DNA from: Acorus gramineus
Taxonomy: Eukaryota > Streptophyta > Magnoliopsida > Acorales > Acoraceae
DNA length: 64,000 bases
Direction of reading: 5' to 3'
NCBI GenBank assembly: GCA_030737835.1
Contig: CM060851.1
Coordinates: forward strand, 6,437,635 to 6,501,634
Shown here: positions 34,028-45,671 of the stretch, one piece after another
Layout of the letters: every line of letters begins with the position of its first letter
Numbering within the stretch: position 1 is the first letter of the stretch
Notes under the pieces: generated by a model
Databases searched by the model: none
The model's input: only the letters and a program-made list of their open reading frames with translations
What the model was told of the DNA's origin: nothing
Translations under genes and position numbers: made by a program

Positions 34028-36050
34028 TATATAAAGTTAAGACAAAATTAAATAATTAAATAATGATAGAGTCTTTTAAGCAATGATGACTGAGATGGAA
34101 ATTTTTTTTTCTTCTTTGCCTGTTTTTAAGTGATATGAAATTATTACATAGCAATCCTAAAAAATTAAAATAAACAAAAATCGCTAAAAATCAAATAAAT
34201 GATTTTTCAATCCTTCAAAATCATATACCAATGTTCATTGAAAACAAAACTATTCAAAAAAAAAAAAAAAAACTCACGATTTCAAATCTCAAAAATTTTT
34301 GATTTGCACTTATACACTCAGTTCAATTTTACAGCCTTATTTACATTCGTTATGTCTAACACAATATATATATATATATATAATTAATCAACTCAGTATA
34401 TATTTAACTATCTCCGTATATATAATTATAAAAAAACATAAATTAATATAACCATTTATTTCATATGAACATGTATTCATTTTTTATAAAAGATTAATAT
34501 ACTTCATTATATTAGTATACACTTAAAAAAATCAATTATATGCATACTAACTGGAATGCAAATAGAACCCACCTCATCATTTCAAAGACTTTGATCCACA
34601 CGGCTCTTTTTCTTTATTTCATTTGTTGCGGTCAGGTCACATTCGAAAAACAAAATTTCTATACAAAATTCCAAAATTTCCATTTAGCAAACTCATCAAT
34701 TGAAACAAAAAAAAAACACCAACTCATCAAATATTCATACCACCACATATATACAATCGTCCCCCCTTGGCTCCCGCTACTGCTGATAGACCATATAGGA
34801 CAGAGATACATAGTTAATGATAGAAATATCAATAGAAATATCTGATGTAAGATAATGAGAGATTGAATAGATTCCTATATGAATGAATCTATCACAATAA
34901 TTGAATCTATATAATGAGATATTAAAGTAGTTATGGAGCTAGGATTTTTATATGGAGAGCCTAATATAACTTATGTAAATATTTTTTAAAGTTATATCAT
35001 TATATTTTTCAAATATTGTAAACTTTAAATAAATTAATAAAAATGACAATAAAGTAAAATGAAAAATTCTATATCATCAAAGTATTGATAGAGGAGAGGA
35101 GAGAATTGTCGATATCCGATTGTGGGACGATTAATTAAACAAAAAGAAAAAAATAGGGATTTCTTTTATAAATGATGATTGATATTAGGAACAGTTGAGA
35201 TACAAAAAAGAAAAGAAAAAAAGAGAGATTCAAAATTTTAATTTTTTCAAGATCGATGCCCCTCACAGGAACGCCAAGGAGTGGGATTCATGCCTCTATG
35301 GTTATCTGTGAGATATGGATTTTGAAGGAAGCTTGGTGCGTGGACATGTGGAGCATTGCCATTAGGCTCAGAAAATGACTCTTACAGTTTATATTGATTT
35401 TTATTATGATTAAAAGATTTTATAGAGATATCATCTTCATATAAAAAGTGGGCTATTGTTGTTGATGTTGAGTTGTGGGGCAAATGATCTATGACCCATG
35501 GGCTATGAACCCTAATAAGAAGAGTTTAGGGGAAAAAAAAAGGAGGGGGGTGGTTCTCATGCCCCCCCTACTCCCAAGGTTGCTCCGCCACTGCGTGACG
35601 GACTAAATCCATTGCCATAATGTTTTGCAATGAACTCAGAATGTCTTCATCATTTCAGCTCTCGTCAAAGCATACAGACCAACTAAAACTCAAAGAAGAG
35701 TGAGAAAATTGAATTGGAGTTGACCTCCTAAAACTTTGGATTAGGTTTGGGTTAATCTTTCAACATGAACCAACCAGTCCGAAGTGAAACTCTATATACC
35801 CAGAATTTTTGTCTAAATAATTTACAAATATTTAAATTCTTATATTCATTTAGAAACTATGTAATTGTATCAAATCGTTGTGTTATCTAATATTAGTTGA
35901 TAAATACTTAAGCTATTTTATCAATTGCATAAAGAAAAATGAAACATATATGGTGTGGCCCAGTGTAATTTTTAATTGTTAATGCCACCTAACGACCATT
36001 GTCTTATCATTTTCAACCACTTGTGATCTTTCATTTTGATCCATTACTTT
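34028..36050. repeat. Spacer of BURP unit C, second part
   Basis: It continues the shared modules after the LTR element: 'gattttt...ccttcaaaatcatatacca' (34200), 'gatccacacggctcttttt' (34592), 'gataatgagagatt' (34850), 'attgccataatgttttgc' (35612), 'ttatcaattgcataaag' (35915) and 'tttcattttgatccatta' (36030). The later modules present in A, B and D are missing, so this unit has lost about 1.5 kb before its promoter. A hAT-like element is inserted. It is non-coding. Confidence 0.65.
34930..35596. mobile_element. hAT-like MITE, second copy, inverted
   Basis: The right end, reverse complemented, reads CAGTGGCGGAGCAACC, and the left region 'ggagctaggatttttat' through 'aaagttatatcattatat' matches the reversed right half of the element at 3518-4026. 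Spacer module sequence continues on both sides. Confidence 0.6.
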
Positions 36051-36051
36051 G

Positions 36052-36190
36052 TCTCGTGCTGCCCCAGTAGTCACAGTACTACTACCTAGGGCTAGAGACT
36101 AATAAAATAAAAATAAATTTGAGAAGTATCTCGTGCTGCCCTAAAGGTCAACAGTACTACTGCCATCTAGAGCTAGAGACTAATAAAAAA
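36052..36190 (+). promoter_or_regulatory. Doubled promoter module of BURP C
   Basis: Two consecutive copies of the TCTCGTGCTGCC...CAGTACTACT...CTAGAGCTAGAGACTAATAAAA-type module begin at 36052 and 36129. The second contains GGTCAA (36146-36151), a TTGACC W-box on the minus strand. The other units have a single full copy. Confidence 0.5.
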
Positions 36191-36223
36191 AAATCACTTG
36201 CCAACAATATTCTTACATTCACC

Positions 36224-36231
36224 TATAAATA
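36224..36231 (+). promoter_or_regulatory. TATA box of BURP C
   Basis: TATAAATA lies 95 bases before the ATG, in the conserved 'cacctataaatagcaccagcc' context. Confidence 0.8.
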
Positions 36232-36318
36232 GCACCAGCCACTGCTTCTCAAAACCATAAACCAGTGCTACTACAAATAATTAGGTTACTCTCAAACAAT
36301 TTTGATTAGGAGTTCATA

Positions 36319-38233
36319 ATGGATTCTAAGTTCATGGTGTCACTTATCCTGGTGAGCATAAATAGTTTTCCAAAAGTTAGGCGATACTACAATCGATCAG
36401 CCCACATTTTAGTCAAACTTTTAATCCTAGAACCATGTACTTATGTTTTGAAAAGTATGTGGTATTATATTTAGGGCAATTTTTAATTTTGGTCCTATTT
36501 TTAATTTTAAAATTGGTTCTGGATCAATTTTATTGCAAAACTGGTTCAAATCAATTTGATTACGTCAACGTTGCCATCTAAATTTTTATTTTTTTTTATT
36601 TTAATTTTTTTTTTACATTTGATGTGATTCCAAATCACATCTCTTATTATAAAAAAAAAATCCAAGACACTGCTAATCTGTCAAACTGACCTAGGACCAA
36701 TTTTAAAATAAAAAAAATTGGGGCTAAAAATAAAAATTGCCCTTATGTGTTTTTTTATTGTACAAGATACATGTACTTAAGATGAAAAATAACAAAAAAA
36801 AATTAAACACTATCCTTCAAAATTAAAATAATAGTTATATAGTTCTTTAACTGTTTTTTCTCTCTCCTTCCAATGTCATTGCAGCTACTCTCGATAGCAG
36901 CCGCAACAACAAAGGTGGCGTTGTCTTCAAGCAATGGATTTCAAGCCGCCGCTGAAGCCCACTGGAAGACCGTCCTCCCCGACACTGCCATGCCCGTTGT
37001 CATCAATGAGCTCCTTCACCCCGGTGAGTGAAAGACTTGCCCTGTGATGTTGATAGACCAAAGCAGTCAGAGCGATACACTCAATTTATTTTACACTCCT
37101 ATATATGCAATATCATAACATAATATATGGGATTCTATTATAGTGTTTGGAGTAAAAAAAAAATTCTTTTTTTTAAAAAAAAAAAAAAAAAACACTATAG
37201 TATGTATCTCAGTATAATGTATATACTTTATTTTATATGACAATATATTTCAATAAGAGAGCATATAATTATAAAAAAAATGGTATGAACGATAAATGAG
37301 ACTACAATAGAAGATGGACATATGATTTTTTCAAACAGTTGATCTTCTCCCATTAATTTTCTTAACAGGTTAATTGTGTTTTATTGATTTTTTTATACCA
37401 TCGGGTTAAATAGAATATTATTGTTAACTTATGCAGCAAAGAAAGGTTATAGTACGACTGCTCTCATCGATCCTCCGGTTATCATGCTGGTAACTTATGC
37501 AGCAAAGAGAGGTTATGGAAATGTAAAATTGAACTCTCTCCACAAAATACCCGATGCAACACTCTTCTTCTTTGAAGACGATCTCAAACGACCGGGCACG
37601 CGCATGCACATCCGACTCACCAAAAGAACGACCGACTCCACATCGTTCCTCCCCTCAAACAAGGCCAAATCCATACCCTTCTCCACCGCCGACCTCCCCA
37701 ACACCCTCTCTCGCTTCTCCATCAAACCCAAATCCAAACTAGCCTTTCTCATGCAGGAAACCCTCCAACAGTGCGAGGCCCCAGCCATGAAGTCCGAGGT
37801 GAAGCACTGCGCAACCTCTCTCGAGTCCATGGTCGATTTCGCCGTGTCCGATCTCGGAACAAACAAAGGGGTCCAAGCGATGGTGACGGTTTTGGAGGAT
37901 CGAAAGGCGGCAGAGAAAAAAAATAGCGCATACAAGTGGTACACCGTGGCGGGAACGGCGAAGCAGGTATCGGACGCGAAGACGGTGAACTGTCACCCGG
38001 TGACGTACGCGTACCTGACCTATTACTGTCACTCGCTCAAAGCGACGAGGACTTACGTGGTGCCCTTCGTCGGGGATGACGGGACCAAGGCGGAGGTGGT
38101 GGCGGCGTGTCACACTGACACGTCAGAGTGGGACCCGAAGCACGTATCGTTTAAGATGCTTCATGTGAAACCGGGGACTGTGCCGATATGCCATACTCTA
38201 GCGGAGGACACCATCGTCTGGATGACATCATAG
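36319..38233 (+). CDS. BURP-domain protein C, 3 exons
   Basis: Exons are 36319-36351, 36885-37023 and 37437-38233, giving 322 residues. Signal peptide MDSKFMVSLIL/LLSIAAATTKVA, box HWKTVLPDTAMP, BURP domain from FFFEDDL (101), CH pairs at 243, 255, 282 and 309 with canonical spacing. Subtype C/D features are SFLPSN where A/B have AFLPLK, and loss of the TMT residues before the first CH. The start of exon 3 is doubled: 'taacttatgcagcaaag' occurs at 37425 and 37491, so a second in-frame acceptor (exon from 37503) would drop 22 residues including IMLVTY. Intron 2 holds the AT-rich repeat. It looks intact and functional. Confidence 0.9.
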
Positions 38234-38379
38234 TCATCTTTTCTCCTCTTCCTATAAAAAAAAAAACTGGGCTTTGGTTGTACTGCATGTTTTCCTTTGA
38301 TTTCATGTCTATATATGCCGTGTGCGCATCTGTGCGTGGTAGTTGTTACAGGCTTGTGAAATCAACTCGCAATGCAATG

Positions 38380-38385
38380 AATAAA
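38380..38385 (+). terminator. Poly(A) signal of BURP C
   Basis: AATAAA in 'gcaatgaataaagtgttgatcc', 147 bases after the stop. Confidence 0.6.
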
Positions 38386-38439
38386 GTGTTGATCCAGTAA
38401 TTCAATTTTAATATTTACATGAAATGTCATGCATGCACT

Positions 38440-39750
38440 CAATGTTTTTATACCACCTGTGTGGCATTATTTCATTAAGCCAAACAGGGATACGAGGTTC
38501 TCACCCAAAACATCCCTATAGGATTACCTGAAATTAGCCGAGATAGACGAGCCTTAGGCGACAAGAAAATGAATTTCCAGCCCCCATTGTTTAATTCAGG
38601 GTAAAATTTACCTAATATTTGCCAAGATAAGTCATTATTTAATTCAGGGTAAAATTTACCTGAAATTAGCTGAGATGAGTCATTATTTATTTATTTTTAT
38701 TAAAAAATATAATAATAAAATCTGTGTTGTTTAATTTATCTTAAAAGATGGTGGATAAAATGTAACTAAGATGGAGATAAATATATACAGCTATCTTATC
38801 AACAGTTTTGCCTCCCCGTAAGCCTTTTTTTTAATTCACATTCATATAAACTCAGTGACAAGTAAAACTTTCCATTGTTGATACACAATCAAGCTCTCGC
38901 TCGCGTGCTCTTTCCTCCTTCTTCTTCTTCTTCTTCTTTATCTTTTCTTTTAAAGGAAGTGGGAGGTACAGTGTTACTTTTACAGTTATTTTGTTAACTA
39001 CACAAGGGAGTTACAACTTTCACCATGTTGTGGATTTAAAGGATGAATTAGATAGATCAGAGAAACCAACCAGATAGATGTCTCGAGAGATACTTGGGTG
39101 GTGGATCCATGGATTGTTTCATCTTCCGGTTAACGTGCAATTCTAATCGAGAACAAGAGATCCTGAAAGAATTAAATTGGAGACTTCTACATCTAGTTTT
39201 TATTTCGCAAATCTATTGATGTTCATATATTTGATTTATGATTCATATATAGCTTCCTATGGAAGACGACCTGTGGGAAGCTTCAGTAACACGAGGCAAT
39301 GGAGTGGAAAAGAGCTTGATAAGACTTGTGGGCCTTACTTATACAGCTACCACGCATGTGACGCGTCGGCTTAGATTACTATTAATCTCAACAATACAAA
39401 TGCAATTTTATTTTAGATATTTGTATTTATATTTATGTTTAAAATATTAAAATACTTTCAAAATCATCCAAACATTGTTTTCATTGACTTATAACAAAAA
39501 AACATTTAAAGTTGAGGATTTAGTATGAAGAAAGAAAAGATTGATCATTAAATAACATAGTTACATAGACTTAAAAAAATCTCATTTCTTAAACAAATGG
39601 TATTCAAGCATATGTTTAGCACAGAGACTAATAACAAAATAGGAATTTAAAATTGGAGGCTTAAAAAGAAAATATGAAGAAGGGAGGGATTGATCATTAA
39701 ATAACATAGTTTACAAATACTTAAAAATAAAAATTCCTTGTTTTTTATAT
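38440..39750. other. Downstream flank of unit C, AT-rich
   Basis: The first 120 bases match the flanks of A and B. 'aattcagggtaaaatttacct' is then tandemly repeated at 38594 and 38641. A (TTC)n run lies at 38917-38938. 'cttatcaacagttttgcc' (38796) is also found at 26485 after gene B. No gene is supported; ORFs at 39177-39450 are short and have no recognisable family. Confidence 0.45.
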
Positions 39751-42536
39751 TTTTGTTATTATTTTATTGGGATATGTTTTTATCTTATCTAAAACTAGTA
39801 GAATTGTACTTTTTTAAAAAAAAATTATGAAAAAAAACAATTTTTTTGTGAAAATAGGCTCCATTTTAAGATCTCGTCTAGGGTTCATTTCCCAACTGTT
39901 TTTATGACCATCTCGACAAACAAGATATCGAGCTACCACCCCAAAATGATATATAATACAACTGATCGTTGTTATATTTGGTTCATTTTACAACCTCGTC
40001 TATAGCCTCATACATTATGATAGCACAATATATATTGCATTACCATAGTGTATCGTTCTATTATAATGTATGACTTAATCTTTTTTTTAAATAAAAAATA
40101 TATTATCATATCTTAACATACAATTTATTTTGTATAGCAGCACGTCATTAATTAGGAGAGAATAATCTAAAAAAAATTGTGTGGACCACGGTTGGTACAA
40201 GAGACTGAACATATTTTATTAGAGAGTCTCTACACCGCCCCCTTAAATATTCACCTCATCCCTTTAAATATTAATAAAAAAAATTCACGTTTTTGAAAAT
40301 GTGAAACCCCACCCCATAAAAAATAAAACTCATTTCACCCCTTTTTCTCTTCCGTGGTCACTCCTCTTTCCCGTCGGTGGCTTCCTTCTCGGGCATCCGT
40401 AGTTCCAACCATCATCGACATTTGATCCGGCAGCAACCCCTTCTTTGTAAATGTTGAACACACGATCCTCTGAACACACATTCACTCCTCTGAACCCACT
40501 TTTAGAACACGTCCTAAAAATAAACCACTTCAATCCATCACAATGAAACACAAAAAACGCATCTTAAATTGAGATACCCATGAAAGCATTTCGAATTCCC
40601 TCCCGAAGTATTGAGAGATTTCCTTCACAATCTACCAGATAAAAAGAGAACTCCAATAAAAACTCAATAAACAAAACCACTTTCATCAGTTTCAAGCCCC
40701 CCTACTTTGCCACTAGAACCAAACCATTATGTCAAACAATAACAGTGCTAACAAACCCCCATGAGAAAAACAAATTAGAGTTAGGGTTAGGAAGGATCTG
40801 AGTAGTATATGTATTTGAAGACAATATTTTTGTGGATGGCTGATGCGGACACGGTAACAGAGAGAGGCCGGTGACGATGACGACCGGAGGGAGACCGGAC
40901 AGAGCCGGAGGGAGCAAAAATGGAGAGGAGGGAGAAAGAAAAGAGAGAGCAGACTCCTCAAATAGCTGGGGTGGGGTTGCAACATATAAAATATTGTTTG
41001 GGTGGGAAAGAGAACAGGGTGGGGTGAATATCTGTTGGGGGTGGAAATCACTACCCAACGATTTATTTCAATGCAATAACTTTGTTTCACCATTACATCA
41101 ATAGGGGACCCCAAAATCTCAATCATCATACTTAATTTTTAAAAAATGATATGTTCAGTCTTTTGTAAAGCCTCAATTATAGTCTACATCATTTTAATTT
41201 TTTTTTTAAAATTATACATATTTTCATTTAAATATATATGAAATGATAAAACAAATTTATTCTATACACTATGATAGAATTTTATATATTATCATAACGC
41301 AATATAAATTATTCTATCATATGATAAGAGACGGTAAAACATACTACAAAATAAATCAAGTATATCAACGTTTATATATGCTTACTTTATTGACTGAAGT
41401 GTCTAATGGATACGAGGAAAAGAGAATACAAACCTTATTGAATTTGCAAAAAAGGGTGTGAACCACGTGTCAGAGATACATTATTATTAATGACAAAAAT
41501 ATTGATTAAAATATCTTATGTGAGTTAATGAGATGAGAAAGGAGAATGCAAACACTATTCGGTCTATAACAATATTGGTCCTCGAAACATCAAACAAAAT
41601 ATCTGATAGAGATGAGGGTGGGGGACCATATATTTTTCTTTCCAAGGTGTTCTCTCATTTTGAAATACAGATTAGGGACACCTTGGATAAGAAATATGGA
41701 ACAAAATATCAGCTGAAAAAAATGACGTAGCCATATAGGACAAAGATCGATACATAGTCAATGATAGAAATATCGATTGAAATATATAATGTGAGGTAAT
41801 GAGAGAGGAGAATACAAACACAATTTGTATATGAATGAATCTATCACAACAATAAAGTTAACAATGACAGACTAAATTCATTGTCATTATGTTTTGCGAT
41901 GGACTATGGTCGTCAGAATGTCATAGTCGTTTCTCTTGTCGTCAAAAGTGTGGGTGATGCATGTACACTCAAATCTAAATCTAAATAAATATGTGATGCA
42001 GAACGGGTGGTCGACATGTTCTTCGAGTGATCACTAGAAGATATCCACTAAGTAAATTACAAAAATATCAGCCGTTAGAAATCAATGGCACTGATCTTGT
42101 AACCATACAAAATACGCCACTAAAAATGCTTAATTTTCAAAAATCCCTTTCTTTAGGCCTTCAAATCAACGATTTTGCTATTTTTAGTACATTTTATAAT
42201 TGTGATTTCTCTTTCCTAATAAAGTCAAAATTATTTTATGTCAATTCCAATGGTCATCTAGGATTCCGTAGAATCAAGAATGACTATTATCCTGATTTTT
42301 CTATTTTTGATAAAAATATATATAATTATTTTAGAAGGAGAATTGTAATCAAAGGCAAAACAATTTTTTTATAAATATTATTTTCGAGTTTCCTCTTTTG
42401 AGAATTGTGACAATTGTGTATAAGGGTCTCAACACACTGCGTTAATATGCATGTCCCATGATCGATCAGCACAAGTTAACCAGATAAATCGAGCCATTGT
42501 TATCCTTATAGGTAAAGTCTATTTTGGGGAGCCATT
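39750..42536. repeat. Spacer of BURP unit D
   Basis: Same modules as A-C: start module (39750), 'cgacaaacaagatatcgagc' trimmed here to its core (39914), forward and reverse AT-rich repeats (40000-40200 and 41150-41360), 'gatagagatgagggtggggg' region (41605), 'gcgatggactatgg' (41898), 'catgttcttcgagtgatc' (42016) and 'gagccattgttatcc' (42491). It is interrupted by a long-TIR element and then by an LTR element. It is non-coding. Confidence 0.7.
40227..41072. mobile_element. Long-TIR element in the unit D spacer
   Basis: The left end 'gtctctacaccgcccccttaa' (trimmed core ACACCGCCCCC), 'atattcacctcatccc', then 'gtgaaaccccacccc' is mirrored at the right as 'ggggtggggtt', 'gggtggggtgaatat' and 'gggggtggaaatcac'. 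The arms are about 100 bp. The GA-rich middle (40850-40960) has no convincing gene despite overlapping ORFs on both strands. The sister spacers lack the insert. A 9 bp duplication is possible but imperfect (ATTTTATTA / GATTTATTT). Confidence 0.65.
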
Positions 42537-42541
42537 GTTAT

Positions 42542-44783
42542 TAACGCAGCGAAAAACTGATAAAAAGATCCAATCAGCGTTGAGATCTTATAAACTCCTT
42601 GAATCCACAAGGAAGAAAGCTCCAAAAGAGAGAAAATTCAAAATATTATTGATAAAAAACTTTTTTTTTTTACAAAATATGGTGGCACTCATTATATAGA
42701 CCACAAACATCAAATACATATTCATAATGTGAATTATGGCTTTACTAAAAATAGTAAAGACAATGACAATAATTAAAATTTAATAAAATAAAACATAAGA
42801 TCCTAAAAATCCTAAATTCCTAAATAAAATCTCATAAAAATTTATTTTAATAACAGATTTGAAATCAAATATTCTGCAATGATTTCTTTCCAAATCTGTC
42901 CTACATCAGTCTCCTCTTCTTAAAAAAAATTCGTCCTCGAATTTAAGAAGAAAAGATCTTAGATGATCAGGAGGATGATATTTAATGTAATCAAATACAC
43001 CAATAGGAGAGATTAAAACCTTTTCTTCCATCTTATTTGATGCATCTTTGTATTTGACCTTTGGCAAGAGAAGAGACATCTTCTTGATTTTAAATTCCTT
43101 CTCAATCAAATCGACCATTGTGGTAGTCGCAATGTCCCCATTATTACTGTTGTCGACGATGGCATAAAAAACGCTCATGTTGATGTGGTATGTAGTCTGC
43201 AACACGAACGTTTGCAGGGGTTTTTCTATCTCTGGAGTCACCACTAAGGAATAAAAAATGACTTCTCTTGTTCTCCTCCGATTATCTTTTCGGATTCAAC
43301 GGAGAGAACAACATCCTCCACTTCTTTATTTGTCTTGTCCTCATCAATTTCTGATTCAACTAGAGGTTGATCATCGGGGTCGGTCACTAGATTCTCCTGA
43401 TTTTCTGGTGGACTTTCTTCGGTCTTCTCCATCGATCCATCAACCATATCTTAACTAGATGAATCATGTAGTGGGTTGATCATGGAAGAGCCTTTGGACA
43501 TCACATGCACCCTTGATCTCTCCAGTTGTGATTCCACTTTTACAGCAGCAGAGATTGCTTCTATCAAGCTGTAAATCTCTTTTAAAGCAATACGATCTCG
43601 AACTGAAGACCTCAACCTATTAAGATAATGGGTCACTAGTCGCCATTTAGCTTCTGCGAGGTTATACCGACCAGAAAATTTTAAAAATTCAACGGTATAG
43701 TCGAATACGGAACGATTACCTTGGCAACAATTATGGTACAACTGGAGCAAATATTGTTCATAATCTAGAGGAAGGAAGCGATCCATGAGAAATTGTCTCA
43801 TCCTCCTCCATGTTCGAATAGGTGCTCTTCCTTGTCGTTGTCTGGTCCTTTGAAAGTGGTCCCACCAATTAGCGGCACTACTCGTGAGTCGAAGCGCCAC
43901 CAATCTGACCATCTCTTTTTCACGCACCTCCATTATCTCAAAGAATTTATCAATCTCTAAGATCCAATCAAGGAACTTATCGATTGGCAAATCACCGTTG
44001 AAATAGGAGATGTCCACCTTTGAAAAATAATTGTAGTAGTACGTGTGCAGCTTTCTCAGCTCATAGTCGTACAGTTCACCACCTTCATCATCCGAGTCAT
44101 CCTCATAATCGGGTAGATAATGAGAATGTCGTCGAACAACGTTATAAGCAACAGGTTGGCCTCGGGCAAATCCCTCGGCGTGCATCCTGTCACTCCCAGG
44201 TCGTCTGTTGTCGGTGTTGAGATTCACGCCAGCCTTCACCTCACGAAGAGTCTGCCGCATTTGTTGACGAAACTCCTCCCGAAGTGACTTCTGGTCCTCC
44301 CGCAACGGCTGAAACAGCTCCTGCACCCCACGATCACCGTCAATGGGATGGTTGTTTCCCGCACGGCTATGTGTCATCGAAGCCAGGCAAATCCTCGCTC
44401 TGATACCACCTAACGCAGCGAAAAACTGATAAAAAGATCCAACCAGCATTAAGATCTCGTAAGCTCCTTGAATTCATAAGGAAGAAAGCAAAAAAATAGA
44501 AGAAATTCAAAATATTATTGATAAAAAATTATTTTTTTTACAAAATATGGTGGCACTCATTATATAGGCCACAAACATCAAATACATATTCATAATGTGA
44601 ATTATGACTTTACTAAAAATAGTAAAGACACAATTACAATGACAATAATTAAAATTTAATAAAATAAACATAAGATCCTAAAAATCCTAAATTCCTAAAT
44701 AAAATATCATAAAAATTTATTTTGATAACAGATTTGAAATCAAATATTCTGCAATGATTTCTTTCCAAATCTGTCATACATCA
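42542..44783 (-). mobile_element. Gag-only LTR retrotransposon (TR-GAG type)
   Basis: LTRs lie at 42542-42908 and 44411-44783, flanked by the 5 bp duplication GTTAT (42537-42541 and 44784-44788). On the minus strand GGTGGTATCAGAGC beside the right LTR is a tRNA-iMet primer site, and AAGAAGAGGAGAC beside the left LTR is the polypurine tract. The interior carries a Ty3/gypsy-type gag region at about 43451-44377, with a capsid-like stretch containing DISYFNGDLPIDKFLDWI and 'RTWRRMRQFLMDRFLP'. No protease, reverse transcriptase or integrase is present, so it could only have moved with help from another element. The LTRs differ at roughly one base in twenty, younger than the element at 30881. A fossil in the spacer of unit D. 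Confidence 0.92.
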
Positions 44784-44788
44784 GTTAT

Positions 44789-45150
44789 CCTTACAGGTAA
44801 AGTGATGGTCTATTTTGGGTGCAACCCACGGGATGAGAAAGTGTACCTGTAGAGATATTGAGATAGAGCCACTCTTTTTTTTTTTTACAGTTTCTTATGT
44901 TTTACAATTTTTGCATGCAGGCTATAAATGATTCCCTAGTCACCTATACACTACTATAATATAGTATACATGACATTATTCATAATGTATACATCACATC
45001 ATAATCTATGAAAAATTTTTAAAAAATTATTTTTTTAAAAAAAATATATATTAATATATTTCAGTATATATATCATTTCATATAACAGTATGTATTTCAA
45101 TAGTAGTGTCAAATTTTTTTAGTAAAAAAAAAAATCGATGAGCGCTGCCG
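44789..45150. repeat. End of the unit D spacer
   Basis: The module 'atccttacaggtaaagtgatgg' (trimmed to its core) continues from the spacer cut by the LTR element, followed by an AT-rich palindromic repeat copy (44950-45120), as in units A and B. Confidence 0.6.
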
Positions 45151-45159
45151 ACGGAGCTG

Positions 45160-45165
45160 CACGTG
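45160..45165. promoter_or_regulatory. G-box CACGTG(G) upstream of BURP D
   Basis: CACGTGG in 'gagctgCACGTGGACATGG', about 410 bases before the TATA box. This is an ABRE/G-box-type site and the closest such site to any of the four genes. Confidence 0.5.
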
Positions 45166-45488
45166 GACATGGGGGCTGAGCATATCTTCTTTTCATTGAG
45201 ATATTATCTTCATCGAAAGGGACAGAGTGACCCAATTGGCCAGTAAGCCAGAAAACGTGTTGAACATTGGAGAATGGATTATCTTCATGGATGTGGAATA
45301 TGCACTTGCCACAACTTTGAATTAGGCAGTGATCATTGTCTTAACAGTACTGCTATTTGTTCCTAACCGCCGTAGGTCTTAAGCAGTATCACTACAGTAT
45401 GTTAGGGACAGGTAGCCATTTCAGTCCTTTCTAAGGAGCACAAAATAAATAAGTAAAATAAAATAAAATAAAATAGATTTGAGAAGTA

Positions 45489-45545
45489 TCTCGTGCTGCC
45501 CCAAAGGTCAACAGTACTGCTGCTATCTAGAGCTAGAGACTAATA
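45489..45545 (+). promoter_or_regulatory. BURP promoter module of unit D with W-box
   Basis: Copy of the TCTCGTGCTGCC...GGTCAACAGTACTG...CTAGAGCTAGAGAC module. GGTCAA at 45506-45511 is a TTGACC W-box on the minus strand. Confidence 0.5.
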
Positions 45546-45572
45546 AAAAAAAATCACTAGCCAACATTCACC

Positions 45573-45580
45573 TATAAATA
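45573..45580 (+). promoter_or_regulatory. TATA box of BURP D
   Basis: TATAAATA lies 99 bases before the ATG, in the conserved context. Confidence 0.8.
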
Positions 45581-45671
45581 GCACCAGCCACTGCTTCTCA
45601 AAACCATAAACCAGTGCTACTATATACAAACAGTTAGATTACTCGCAAACAATCTTGATTAGGAGTTCATA

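Noticed and set aside
40713-41129. Overlapping ORFs on both strands in the unit D long-TIR element
   Set aside because: They translate the purine/pyrimidine-biased core and terminal CCACCCC words into low-complexity protein; no family features.
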